Source: Undibacterium sp.
GTDB lineage: Bacteria > Pseudomonadota > Gammaproteobacteria > Burkholderiales > Burkholderiaceae_D
DNA length: 8,262 nucleotides
NCBI GenBank assembly: GCA_019752975.1
Contig: JAIELM010000411.1
Coordinates: 1-8,262 of the forward strand
Direction of reading: 5' to 3'
Part shown: in pieces, positions 1 through 6,628 of the stretch
How positions within the stretch are numbered: position 1 is the stretch's first letter
Layout of the letters: the number at the start of each line of letters is the position of its first letter
Position numbers and translations under genes: made by a program
The notes under the pieces: generated by a model
The model's input: only the letters and a program-made list of their open reading frames with translations
Told to the model about the DNA's origin: nothing
The model's database searches: none

Positions 1-954
1 ACCCGAGGCAATGAATAATATATGATCGGTTTTGATCATGCCAAACTTGGTGTTAACCGTTGTACCTTCGACTAAAGGAAGCAGATCACGTTGCACACCA
101 GCGCGTGACACCTCAGCGCCACCGCTTTCTGAGCGTGAGGCGATCTTATCGATTTCATCTAGAAAAACGATACCATTTTGCTCTACATTGGTAATCGCTT
201 CTTGCCTGAGGTCGTCTTCGTTGACTAGCTTGGCAGCTTCTTCTTCGATAAGAATTTTTAGCGCATCTTTGATCTTGAGTTTGCGGGTTTTTTTGCGTCC
301 ACTTTGGGCACCAGAAAACATCGATTTGATTTGCTCGGTCATTTCTTCCATGCCCGGTGGTGCCATAATTTCCATTTGCGGTGCGGCATCTTGCACTTCA
401 ATGTCGATTTCTTTATCGTCTAAGCTTCCTTCGCGAAGGCGCTTTCTAAAGGTTTGACGGGTCGGATTATCACTAGTGCTAGCAGGTTTTTCGTTCAGAT
501 CATCCGATGCCAAGTTGTGATCCATGTGTTCATGACGAGCTACTGGCAGTAGCGTATCAAGGATGCGATCTTCAGCAGCGTCTTCAGCCCGTCCACGCAC
601 TTTACGCATCGCGGATTCACGAGTTTGCTTGATACCTATATCTACTAAGTCGCGGATAATGGTGTCCACATCCCGACCTACATAACCGACTTCGGTAAAT
701 TTAGTCGCTTCAATTTTGATAAATGGCGCGTCGGCTAATTTGGCAAGGCGACGGGCGATTTCGGTTTTACCAACGCCGGTTGGCCCTATCATAAGAATAT
801 TTTTTGGTGTTATCTCATGACGTAAAGGTTCGGCCACTTGTTGTCTACGCCAGCGGTTGCGCAAGGCTATCGCGACCGCGCGCTTGGCCTTGTCTTGACC
901 AACGACATGTTTGTCTAATTCAGAGACGATTTCTTGTGGGGTCATGTTCATCAT
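1..954 (-). CDS. hslU: HslU, ATPase subunit of the HslUV protease (C-terminus outside window)
   Basis: This is the AAA+ unfoldase that feeds substrates into the HslV peptidase in the cytoplasm. The 318 visible residues include an N-terminal [18 protein letters not shown] segment, Walker A GPTGVGKT at 57-64, the substrate-gripping pore motif GYVG at 90-93, an inserted I-domain at about 110-240 that is rich in charged residues, and Walker [11 protein letters not shown] at 261-270. The frame stays open to base 1 (last codon GGT), so about 125 residues, including sensor 2 and the HslV-docking C-terminus, are missing compared with the 443-residue E. coli protein. The ATG at 954-952 overlaps the hslV stop as ATGA, which suggests translational coupling. 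This start aligns with E. coli HslU; ATGs at 951 and 945 are in-frame alternatives. Identity is certain from the motifs and the hslV neighbour. Confidence 0.97.
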   Translation of the reverse strand, partial: MMNMTPQEIVSELDKHVVGQDKAKRAVAIALRNRWRRQQVAEPLRHEITPKNILMIGPTGVGKTEIARRLAKLADAPFIKIEATKFTEVGYVGRDVDTIIRDLVDIGIKQTRESAMRKVRGRAEDAAEDRILDTLLPVARHEHMDHNLASDDLNEKPASTSDNPTRQTFRKRLREGSLDDKEIDIEVQDAAPQMEIMAPPGMEEMTEQIKSMFSGAQSGRKKTRKLKIKDALKILIEEEAAKLVNEDDLRQEAITNVEQNGIVFLDEIDKIASRSESGGAEVSRAGVQRDLLPLVEGTTVNTKFGMIKTDHILFIASG

Positions 955-1487
955 TCTAATGTTTCTATCGTATGAGAGAGATTGGTGTAGATGCAGAGTT
1001 CTCCTGCGATGGTCAGTGATTTTTTGACGATTTCTATGGGTGATAGCTCGGTATTTTCAAATAGCGCAATAGCTGCAGATTGAGCAAAGGTACCGCCCGA
1101 ACCGATGGCTCCTATGCCATTATTGGGCTCCAAGACATCGCCATTACCGGTAATTACCAAGGTGGCGTCTTTGTCCGCCACCAGCAGCATCGCTTCTAGT
1201 CGACGCAACATGCGATCTGTTCGCCAATCTTTAGCCAGTTCGACTGAGGCACGCATGAGATGCCCCTGATGCTTTTCCAGCTTGGACTCAAAACGCTCTA
1301 TCAGTGTGAAGGCATCGGCAGTACCGCCAGCAAAGCCTGCTAGGACTTTATTGTGGTACAGCTTGCGCACTTTTCGTGCGGTGCCCTTCATGACAATATT
1401 ACCTAAGGTGACTTGCCCATCACCACCTAGAGCCACGATGTTGCCGCGTCGAACGGTCAAGATGGTGGTACCGTGAAATTGTTCCAT
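951..1487 (-). CDS. hslV: HslV, peptidase subunit of the HslUV protease
   Basis: This is the proteasome-beta-like threonine peptidase that assembles as a double hexamer and degrades proteins delivered by HslU. The 178 residues match the family length. A six-residue propeptide (MEQFHG) precedes TTILTVRR, so Thr7 should become the N-terminal nucleophile after processing. Family signatures follow: [53 protein letters not shown] and CIYTN. The ATG at 1487-1485 has a strong ribosome site, AAGGAA at 1497-1492, four bases upstream. A heat-shock promoter lies just upstream in the 74-base gap after the STAS gene, and the stop overlaps the hslU start, so hslVU is a two-gene operon. Nothing in the protein is unusual. 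Confidence 0.97.
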   Translation of the reverse strand: MEQFHGTTILTVRRGNIVALGGDGQVTLGNIVMKGTARKVRKLYHNKVLAGFAGGTADAFTLIERFESKLEKHQGHLMRASVELAKDWRTDRMLRRLEAMLLVADKDATLVITGNGDVLEPNNGIGAIGSGGTFAQSAAIALFENTELSPIEIVKKSLTIAGELCIYTNLSHTIETLE

Positions 1488-1516
1488 ATAGTTCCTTTTG
1501 CTTACTTAGGTAAAGG

Positions 1517-1544
1517 AAATGGGGATTTTATTGCCGATTACAAG
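1517..1544 (-). promoter_or_regulatory. Sigma-32 (RpoH) heat-shock promoter of hslVU
   Basis: On the minus strand the gap before hslV reads CTTGTAA (1544-1538), 13 bases, then CCCCATTT (1524-1517). The known sigma-32 pattern is CTTGAAA, 11-16 bases, CCCCATnT, so only one base of the -35 element differs and the -10 element fits fully. Transcription would begin near 1510, leaving a leader of about 22 bases with the hslV ribosome site. hslVU is a classic heat-shock operon, which supports the call. No start site has been measured here. Confidence 0.8.
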
Positions 1545-1561
1545 GCGAACTTGAACGGGTA

Positions 1562-2977
1562 TTAGGACTGCTTGCGCGGGAATATGGCGGCGACGTTTTT
1601 CAAACCCATGGCATTGAACAAGTGCATAACCAGGTAATTGACATGATGAAACTGGATCGCCTTACCTAAACCATTCGAAATCGGTACTAGGCCATTAAGT
1701 AGTTGCGCCGAGGCGGAAAATTCGACTCTCTCCAACGCGGAGCAATCAAGCATGAGACTGTCATGCGCCTCAGCAAAGGTGGTGATATCTTCTAGCAACA
1801 ACTCGGTCTTTCCCTCGATCACTTTTGGCATCAAGAAATACGATGAAGTTTCTGTGCTTCTCAGCAGGCCTTCGAATTGATTTGCAGTGGCAGCAGTGGT
1901 GACCTTATTGGCAGGCACCTCATACGCCGGTGGCGAAACTTCAAAAGTGATGCAATAGTCTATGCTGGTCTCTTCAAAATTTTCTTTTAGCTGCAATAGT
2001 TGTAAAACCTCAAGTAGAAGTAACCAAGGTGCCTCGGTTTCATCCCGTCTACCAACTTGAATTATGCCTCTGATTTGTTCGGTCAAATTTTGTGCTGCCA
2101 CTAAGATGAGGTCATGTTTGGTTTTTTTCAGGCCCCGTATGGCGCGTAACAACAAGCCACAACCAACGGGATCAACCGCCTTCACTCGAGCAAAGTCGAG
2201 TTGCAATACCTTATTGTTCTCACTCAAGACCGTCATTTTTTGCAATAATTTGACAATATCACCATCTAATTTGCTAGGGAAGGTCAAACACGGTGTACTC
2301 GCGCTCACGCCCGGCCCTTCGTGCGCGCCGGTATGGATTTCGGAATTGCGCCACACTGGAGGTGAAGTCTCATATTTTCCAGCGTAATCTAAGGAGAGGC
2401 TTTCAAAGGCATACTGATTTTGCTCAATTTGATATAAATCAAATAACATAAACCATGCGGATTGAGCTGCTGCTCCTAGCGTATCTGTGTCAATAGCACT
2501 TCTCAGCATATGTTCCGCTACCTTGCTTTGTCCGGTAGCGAATAGGATCGCGGCTTCTTCTAACAGGGGAACTGATTCCGATTGTGAGACTGGGCTAACA
2601 TGGAACTCCGTATGTCCCAACAGCAACTCGGTGGTCGGTACATTCAGTGCAATCGTGCTTTGAAAATCAGTCGCAACAAAATCGGTATGGAATTGATTGG
2701 CTTGAGTCCGTTTCAGCGGTCCTCCGCTGGTATTTTTTGCCGAGCCTGGTTTGGGTCTCCCCATATCACGCGACATCTCAAATTCTATGGCATCAATTTT
2801 ACGTTCAGTGGCACGGGCAATATGTTTTTTTTCAGTCAGTGATTGCTGCAGCGCTTCGTCATCTTGCACGGAAGCATCGCTTTGTTTTTTTTCTGAGGTT
2901 TTTTTGGGCGCGACCTTACCTGGGCTAGCTGGCTGACCCGCAGGAGGCTTCTTTCCGAAAAGTTTAAATATCCCCAC
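1562..2977 (-). CDS. Cytoplasmic protein with two STAS-like domains
   Basis: The 471-residue protein has no signal peptide or membrane segment. It starts MGIFKLFGKK, followed by a Lys/Pro/Ser-rich low-complexity linker to about residue 100. A helical, TPR-like stretch lies at about 138-210 (LLEEAAILFATGQ ... AWFMLFDLYQIEQNQYAFE ... SPPVW). Two STAS-like alpha/beta folds follow at about 230-350 and 376-468. In the first, the position where anti-sigma-factor antagonists carry their phosphorylated Ser reads AVDPVGCGLLLR, without that Ser; the second reads RVEFSASAQLL. The start is GTG at 2977-2975: no ATG or other usual start lies in frame just upstream, and the next Met is residue 69. The ribosome site is weak (GGAT). 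It precedes hslVU by 74 bases without a terminator, so read-through is possible. Function is unknown; a scaffold or partner-switch role is only a guess. Confidence 0.85.
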   Translation of the reverse strand: MGIFKLFGKKPPAGQPASPGKVAPKKTSEKKQSDASVQDDEALQQSLTEKKHIARATERKIDAIEFEMSRDMGRPKPGSAKNTSGGPLKRTQANQFHTDFVATDFQSTIALNVPTTELLLGHTEFHVSPVSQSESVPLLEEAAILFATGQSKVAEHMLRSAIDTDTLGAAAQSAWFMLFDLYQIEQNQYAFESLSLDYAGKYETSPPVWRNSEIHTGAHEGPGVSASTPCLTFPSKLDGDIVKLLQKMTVLSENNKVLQLDFARVKAVDPVGCGLLLRAIRGLKKTKHDLILVAAQNLTEQIRGIIQVGRRDETEAPWLLLLEVLQLLQLKENFEETSIDYCITFEVSPPAYEVPANKVTTAATANQFEGLLRSTETSSYFLMPKVIEGKTELLLEDITTFAEAHDSLMLDCSALERVEFSASAQLLNGLVPISNGLGKAIQFHHVNYLVMHLFNAMGLKNVAAIFPRKQS

Positions 2978-3006
2978 AACAATCCAATTTGAATGAAAAC
3001 TAGTCC

Positions 3007-3190
3007 CTTAAACCGAGATGTCCCATTAGGGTTAGCGATGATGACGGATGAGTTTGCGAGGCAGTCTTGGGTGATATTATTTCCTAATAGCAAGCCATGG
3101 AAAAATATAATCACGCGAAAATGACCGCAAAATCGCCGTCAGCGCTCAAAAAGCAGCAAAGGTGCACCTAATGGAAAATCTCGGTTAAAG
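3007..3190 (-). repeat. 184-base long-range foldback with nested helices
   Basis: The outer arms 3007-3030 and 3167-3190 are inverted copies. AACCGAGAT (3011-3019) matches ATCTCGGTT (3178-3186), and CCATTAGG (3023-3030) matches CCTAATGG (3167-3174). About 22 of 24 positions pair, counting one G-U pair that forms in minus-strand RNA. Inside them, in nested order, are AGCG/CGCT (3034-3037 with 3143-3146), TGACGG/CCGTCA (3042-3047 with 3136-3141), TTTGCG/CGCAAA (3053-3058 with 3126-3131), GTGAT/ATCAC (3071-3075 with 3110-3114) and TTTCC/GGAAA (3080-3084 with 3099-3103). A 20-base unpaired stretch on one side separates the outer helix from the inner rod. It ends 29 bases before the GTG start of the STAS gene. 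It may be a structured leader RNA, a separate small RNA or a decayed palindromic mobile element; strand and function are not proven. Confidence 0.6.
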
Positions 3191-3197
3191 CAAGCTT

Positions 3198-3263
3198 ACC
3201 TTAAATGAACAAACACTATACCGGAGTATAGACGGAAATGGCCGAATCTGGCTCATTTAAGGT
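3198..3263 (-). repeat. 66-base element with perfect 11-base inverted ends and internal hairpin
   Basis: ACCTTAAATGA at 3198-3208 is perfectly repeated in inverse at 3253-3263. A G-U and a C-G pair can extend the helix to 13 in minus-strand RNA. Inside lies a perfect hairpin: CTATAC (3216-3221), a four-base loop, and GTATAG (3226-3231). Read on the minus strand the loop is UCCG closed by C-G, a member of the very stable UNCG tetraloop class; on the plus strand it is CGGA. A weaker GCC/GGC hairpin (3241-3252) competes with the extension. No T-tract follows on either strand, so it is not a standard terminator. As DNA, the 16-base CTATAC-N4-GTATAG could also be an operator. Confidence 0.6.
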
Positions 3264-3435
3264 CTAATGAATTTGTTACATCACGTTAAAAAATTACCAA
3301 ATGACGATGCAGCAACTTAATCGACCTGCCATAAAATTGTTTTCAGTAAAACACTCCTTTAGTACCAATACTCGATCAGTTAATTCCAATTCTCTGCAAC
3401 AACAAAAATGTTCGGCAGTTTTGCGCAAATCTCAT

Positions 3436-5433
3436 TTAAAAACTCAGTCGCAATCCGGCTACCAATCCACGTTTCGCTTGCGGCACAGTCTCCTTCAACA
3501 GTGAAGTTGCTAAGCGTATATCTTGATTTAAGAGATTCTTAATCTGCGCAAACCAAGTCACTTGCGTATTAAGGTAGGGATAAGTATAACTTACATTAAG
3601 ATCCACTTTGGTAAATGCGGGTGTTACAAAAGTTTCTGAAGCCGCCAAACGATCTTGTCTCAATGCGTGAATCACGCTAATCGTATTGCGCCATCCAGCC
3701 TGTCTATATCCTAACTCTACGCCCACCCGACTGGCTGGCTGTAAAGGAAGATTCCCCTGCTGGTTGAGTTTGGCATGCGAGACATCGGCAAAGGCGCGTG
3801 CAGAAAAACCTTCGGCATGTTGGTTATAACTGAGTTCCGCTTCACCACCATGGATAGTTGCCGCCGCTTGCTTCCATAAGCGTTTTGCAAATTCGCCATC
3901 AACCTCATTCTCACCTTCAGCATTGACCTTGTGTCCGTCTAATTCTCCATACACATAGTTATCGACCTGATTCAGGAAAACATTCAATTTCCATTGTAGT
4001 TTACCCGAAGTTTTCTGTGCCGAAAATTCCCAATTTTTTGAATTTTCTGTCTTCAGGTTACGGCTGCCGACGTCAAAAGTCGCACTCGATTCATGCGGGC
4101 CATTGGCATACAATTCTTCGGTCGCGGGTGCTCTTTTCGCTAACGAGAAACTAGAAAGTAAAGCGTATCCTTCACCGAGTTGCCACATCCCGCCAAGTGA
4201 GGCAGAGAACAAATCAAATTGTCTACGTGGTAGCGCAAATTGGGCTTGAGGCTCACGGCTCACGGTCTCAAAACGCGCACCAGTGCTAGCGATGACGCTG
4301 CCAAAGGTTTTTTGCTCAAGTGCGAAAATCGCATTTGAAACACTGGATGTAGTCGGTACAGTATCGGCTCTTCCTGTGCTCGCTGCTAGTGCGGAAAATT
4401 GAGAAGTCTCCGTTTGCACTCCCATACTTCCTTCCCAACCATAAAAATTACCATGCGAGAATGTCAAACGCGTCTCAAAGGCGCGATTGTTAAATATTGT
4501 GGAAGGGGTCCCGTCTTGCTGCTTCTCGGTATGCCGATACTGCGTGGAGCCGAGTTTAAATTTGATGGCATCAAACATCAATAACGACTGATAAATAGCG
4601 CCATCTAGGTCATAGCGTGTTTGCTGCATATCGATAAAGGACTTTTCTTCAGTCGGTATTCCATAGCGATCGCGCATATGCTGCACTGAAACCCCCACAT
4701 GCCCCCAAGACTGAATCAAAGAGCTACCCACACCTAGACTATCTTCTCGGGTAAAACTACTGGCCAATTGACCCATCATTCCTAGCTTGCTACCAGCAGC
4801 GGCGTAACCGGGGATTTTATAATCGTCGGTTTTTCTAGTGTTGCCATCTAGATGCCATGCAATATCACTACTTGAACCATCGAGAAAGAAGCTACTGCTT
4901 TTTTCAGCATTCACTGAGCCATATTTGACTTCCGTTTCGCCATTGACTTGTTTGCTCAAGACACTAGGAATCCGTCCATCCACCACATTAACTAGGCCAC
5001 CAATCGCTCCACTGCCGTAGAGTAGCGCGGCTGGCCCACGTAAAATTTCGATTTGCTGCGCACTAGCGCTATCGCTTGCGACTGCGTGATCATTAGAGAG
5101 ACTAGAAACGTCAGCGACATTCATGCCATTTTGCAGTATTTTTACCCTTGCGCCCTCTAGTCCACGAATAATCGGACGCGATGCCCCTGCACCAAAACCT
5201 GAAGCAGAAACGCCCAACTCACTGCCTAAGGTTTCCCCCAATGATGAGCCCACTTTAGAACGTAATTCGGAACCAGACAATACCTTCGCTGGACTGAGAA
5301 TTTGCATACTCTCTTCTTTGCCCAAGGGATTAGCCGAGACAACAACGCGCGTATCTTGTGCATGCGCGGAAAAACAAAGTGGAGTAAAAGCGGAAAATAT
5401 CGCCAGACTTAAAACGGAGTGCTTGTAAATCAT
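3436..5433 (-). CDS. znuD: TonB-dependent outer-membrane receptor, ZnuD-like (probable zinc uptake)
   Basis: The 665-residue precursor has a signal peptide at 1-26 (hydrophobic core, then FSAHAQ), a TonB-box-like DTRVVVSA just after it, a plug domain at about 40-155 and a 22-strand-type barrel ending in Phe, as BamA substrates do. ZnuD-family signatures are visible: IIRGLEGARVKILQNGM at 88-104, a DHAVASD segment at 115-121, RGPAALLYGSGAIGGLVNV at 132-150, RAPATEELYANGPHESSATF at 434-453, and a C-terminal NLLNQDIR ... TSLLKE. ZnuD imports zinc, in some species also haem, using TonB energy. The loop after YGIP (258-261) is short and not His-rich, unlike many ZnuD proteins, so the metal is inferred. 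The ATG at 5433-5431 has AGGA six bases upstream. The nearby zinc-type GTPase gene supports zinc; another metal remains possible. Confidence 0.85.
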   Translation of the reverse strand: MIYKHSVLSLAIFSAFTPLCFSAHAQDTRVVVSANPLGKEESMQILSPAKVLSGSELRSKVGSSLGETLGSELGVSASGFGAGASRPIIRGLEGARVKILQNGMNVADVSSLSNDHAVASDSASAQQIEILRGPAALLYGSGAIGGLVNVVDGRIPSVLSKQVNGETEVKYGSVNAEKSSSFFLDGSSSDIAWHLDGNTRKTDDYKIPGYAAAGSKLGMMGQLASSFTREDSLGVGSSLIQSWGHVGVSVQHMRDRYGIPTEEKSFIDMQQTRYDLDGAIYQSLLMFDAIKFKLGSTQYRHTEKQQDGTPSTIFNNRAFETRLTFSHGNFYGWEGSMGVQTETSQFSALAASTGRADTVPTTSSVSNAIFALEQKTFGSVIASTGARFETVSREPQAQFALPRRQFDLFSASLGGMWQLGEGYALLSSFSLAKRAPATEELYANGPHESSATFDVGSRNLKTENSKNWEFSAQKTSGKLQWKLNVFLNQVDNYVYGELDGHKVNAEGENEVDGEFAKRLWKQAAATIHGGEAELSYNQHAEGFSARAFADVSHAKLNQQGNLPLQPASRVGVELGYRQAGWRNTISVIHALRQDRLAASETFVTPAFTKVDLNVSYTYPYLNTQVTWFAQIKNLLNQDIRLATSLLKETVPQAKRGLVAGLRLSF

Positions 5434-5456
5434 ATAAATCCTAAAAAAGAAATGTA

Positions 5457-5499
5457 AACCAGTACGTAATGGTCTGGTTCAATCAATTGGCTTACCAAT
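5457..5499. promoter_or_regulatory. Two dyad-symmetric candidate operators upstream of the receptor gene
   Basis: The 87-base gap before the receptor gene holds AACCAG, 11 bases, CTGGTT (5457-5479) and ATTGG, 4 bases, CCAAT (5486-5499). In addition GGTCTG occurs twice in the same direction at 5471-5476 and 5501-5506, 30 bases apart, which is close to three helical turns. Such spacing suits a dimeric repressor binding twice. The sites do not look like the Zur or Fur consensus I know, and I found no convincing -35/-10 pair, so the regulator is not identified. Confidence 0.35.
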
Positions 5500-5520
5500 C
5501 GGTCTGTTAATATTTCTCTT

Positions 5521-5895
5521 TTAAACGGGCGGAGCGCGTGCTCGAAAGGCGTGAAGAACTAGACGATATTTGAACTCTGGTAGCGGCGAGACTAACTTCG
5601 TTCCCTTGGTGAATTGAACTAAATCAAGTACCAGTAAATAGCTTAAACCATCACCATTTAGCGCCGCGTCAAACAGCGAACATTCGTGCATTGCGCCATT
5701 GGCGTTGGTGATTTTTTTGAGACTGACTTGCCCCGTTTGATCACTCGCCAACACCAAAATTTCGCCATTTTGCGAACTAAGGTGGACAAGTTTATGTTGG
5801 TAGCCCATCCATTGAGCAAAAACCAAGACGCACGCCATCAGCCATAGCAATACTGTGGCTCTATTACGGCGTGCTGGTGTGGCAATGCTCAACAT
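5521..5895 (-). CDS. Small membrane-anchored or exported protein, DUF2946-like
   Basis: From ATG 5895-5893 the protein has 124 residues. A positive N-terminus (ARRNR) precedes a hydrophobic segment (ATVLLWLMACVLVFAQWMG), which is either an uncleaved anchor or a signal peptide; the rest should face the periplasm. Possible metal ligands are His in YQHKLVH, then MHEC before SLFDAALNGDGLS, and the protein ends in FRARAPPV. This arrangement (hydrophobic start, H..H, HxC-LFDAA, RAPP end) resembles small DUF2946-type proteins that I associate with metal-uptake loci, though the match is by eye only. An in-frame GTG at 5940 would add 15 residues, but it opens a stable hairpin, so the ATG is preferred. 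It lies 87 bases before the receptor gene, and the two may be cotranscribed. A role in metal delivery or assembly is inference. Confidence 0.65.
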   Translation of the reverse strand: MLSIATPARRNRATVLLWLMACVLVFAQWMGYQHKLVHLSSQNGEILVLASDQTGQVSLKKITNANGAMHECSLFDAALNGDGLSYLLVLDLVQFTKGTKLVSPLPEFKYRLVLHAFRARAPPV

Positions 5896-5918
5896 AGTCA
5901 AATTGAAGGCTTTAAGAG

Positions 5919-5940
5919 GTGCTGCCCGATTGGACAGCAC
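5919..5940 (-). other. Stable hairpin in front of the small exported-protein gene
   Basis: In minus-strand RNA, GUGCUGUCC (5940-5932) pairs with GGGCAGCAC (5927-5919) around the loop AAUC. All nine positions pair, one of them as a G-U pair that exists only on this strand, which suggests the RNA is the selected form. CUCUU follows, a poor U-tract. It may act as a weak terminator or attenuator between dksA and the metal genes, or hold back translation of the next gene. Confidence 0.45.
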
Positions 5941-5963
5941 ACGCGACGATAAGTTGCATTGAA

Positions 5964-5989
5964 CCCAGATTTAGCATTGCTAGGCTGGG
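5964..5989 (-). other. Hairpin just after dksA
   Basis: CCCAG (5989-5985 on the minus strand) pairs with CTGGG (5968-5964), enclosing TAGC/GCTA (5982-5979 with 5975-5972) with small internal bulges. It begins 9 bases after the dksA stop. No T-run follows, so it is more likely an mRNA 3'-end stabiliser or processing point than an intrinsic terminator. Confidence 0.35.
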
Positions 5990-5998
5990 CATCAACAA

Positions 5999-6478
5999 TT
6001 AGTCACCGTACAATTTTTGCTTGAGCTCACGGCGCTGTTGGGCTTCTAATGAAAGCGTCGCGGTTGGTCGAGCTAACAAACGCGGTATGCCGATAGGCTC
6101 GCCGGTCTCTTCGCACCAACCATAGTCACCACCGTCAATGGCAGAAATGGACTGTTGAACCTTACGTAGTAATTTTCTCTCGCGATCGCGAGTTCTTAGT
6201 TCTAGTGAATGCTCTTCTTCTATTGTGGCTCTATCCGCAGGATCTGGCACTAAGACCGTTTCCCGCAGATGTTCGGTGGTCTCGTCCGCGTTTTTCAACA
6301 AATCTTTTTCGAGTTGTTGCAAACGCACTTTGAAGAAGGCCAGCTGGGCTTCATTCATGTAATCTGCCTCACCCATCTTGAGAATTTCTTCCTCGGTGAG
6401 CAGGGCTAAGGGTGCAACTGGTGCACTGACTGGTGTAGTCGATTTAGGTGATTTAGTTGCCACTGCGCTTACTTTCAA
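5999..6478 (-). CDS. dksA: DksA-family transcription factor with a one-cysteine zinc-finger region
   Basis: DksA binds in the RNA polymerase secondary channel and, with ppGpp, adjusts rRNA and stress promoters. The 159 residues contain a low-complexity N-terminus to about 25, the start of the globular part (LLTEEEILKMGEADYMN, 26-42), a coiled coil at about 45-112, and a tip motif DPADRAT with the key Asp79, Asp82 and Ala84. The C-terminal globule reads WCEETGEPIG ... ARPTATLSLEAQ. At the four zinc positions of E. coli DksA it has Cys122, Thr125, Ser143 and Ala146, so zinc binding is not expected; this resembles zinc-independent DksA proteins and is common in betaproteobacteria. The start is unusual: an in-frame stop at 6490-6488 leaves only TTG 6478 or GTG 6463, and the first ATG (residue 35) would cut a conserved segment. 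TTG is preferred, with GGTAG about 5 bases upstream. Confidence 0.93.
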   Translation of the reverse strand: MKVSAVATKSPKSTTPVSAPVAPLALLTEEEILKMGEADYMNEAQLAFFKVRLQQLEKDLLKNADETTEHLRETVLVPDPADRATIEEEHSLELRTRDRERKLLRKVQQSISAIDGGDYGWCEETGEPIGIPRLLARPTATLSLEAQQRRELKQKLYGD

Positions 6479-6528
6479 TACTACCGGTTAATCTACACAA
6501 GCACCTACGGTAATCATACTAATAGATA

Positions 6529-6556
6529 ATTGTAGGTTACTTCCCCTAAAGAACAA
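6529..6556 (-). promoter_or_regulatory. Candidate proximal promoter of dksA
   Basis: On the minus strand TTGTTC (6556-6551) is followed after 16 bases by TACAAT (6534-6529). The -10 element is one base from consensus; the -35 keeps only TTG. The start site would be near 6522, giving a leader of about 44 bases. The call rests on pattern only. Confidence 0.4.
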
Positions 6557-6557
6557 G

Positions 6558-6592
6558 TCTTAAATTATAAGATTTTCACAAACAGTCTTCTA
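6558..6592 (-). promoter_or_regulatory. Candidate distal promoter of dksA with overlapping dyad
   Basis: A perfect TATAAT (6569-6564 on the minus strand) lies 17 bases after a poor -35, TAGAAG (6592-6587). The -10 is inside an inverted repeat, TCTTA, 5 bases, TAAGA (6558-6572), so a protein bound there would block it. The dyad fits no regulator consensus I recognise. A further weak TAGGT/ACCTA repeat lies upstream near 6591-6605. Confidence 0.35.
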
Positions 6593-6628
6593 GGTGTAAA
6601 ACCTAAAATAATTTAATTGGGCGCTAGT

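Larger units (their letters stand above)
2978..3435. other. 458-base intergenic region between the receptor gene and the STAS gene
   Basis: No credible gene lies here: the frames that are open overlap the neighbouring genes and lack ribosome sites. The region holds the two inverted-repeat structures annotated separately (3007-3190 and 3198-3263) and a 10-base perfect palindrome, AGGTGCACCT, at 3160-3169. From 3264 to 3435 I see only AT-rich sequence, a small palindrome TTTGCGCAAA (3421-3430) just past the receptor stop, and no convincing Rho-independent terminator for the receptor gene. A possible minus-strand promoter for the STAS gene is TTGCGG (3130-3125), 17 bases, TATTTT (3107-3102). It lies inside the long foldback and is weak. 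Confidence 0.6.

Noticed and set aside
32..457. 141-residue plus-strand reading frame
   Set aside because: It is the reverse-strand shadow of hslU, which has clear motifs over the same bases.
2836..3114. 92-residue minus-strand reading frame before the STAS gene
   Set aside because: It overlaps the start of the STAS gene by about 140 bases, crosses the foldback, has no ribosome site and no recognisable motif.
3007..3190. 6S RNA (ssrS)
   Set aside because: The length (184) and the rod shape with an asymmetric bubble recall 6S RNA, but I do not recognise its conserved bubble sequences, and zapA or the 5-formyltetrahydrofolate cyclo-ligase gene that usually flanks it is absent. An Rfam covariance search would settle it.
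3264..3435. Rho-independent terminator after the receptor gene
   Set aside because: T-runs exist (near 3400 and 3290 on the minus strand), but no GC-rich stem directly precedes them.
3301..3504. 67-residue plus-strand reading frame
   Set aside because: It overlaps the 3' end of the receptor gene on the opposite strand, has low-complexity composition and no ribosome site.
5434..5520. Zur box upstream of the receptor gene (GAAATGTAAAC at 5449-5459)
   Set aside because: It resembles one half of the E. coli Zur site, but no matching second half follows, and it is almost at the ribosome site.
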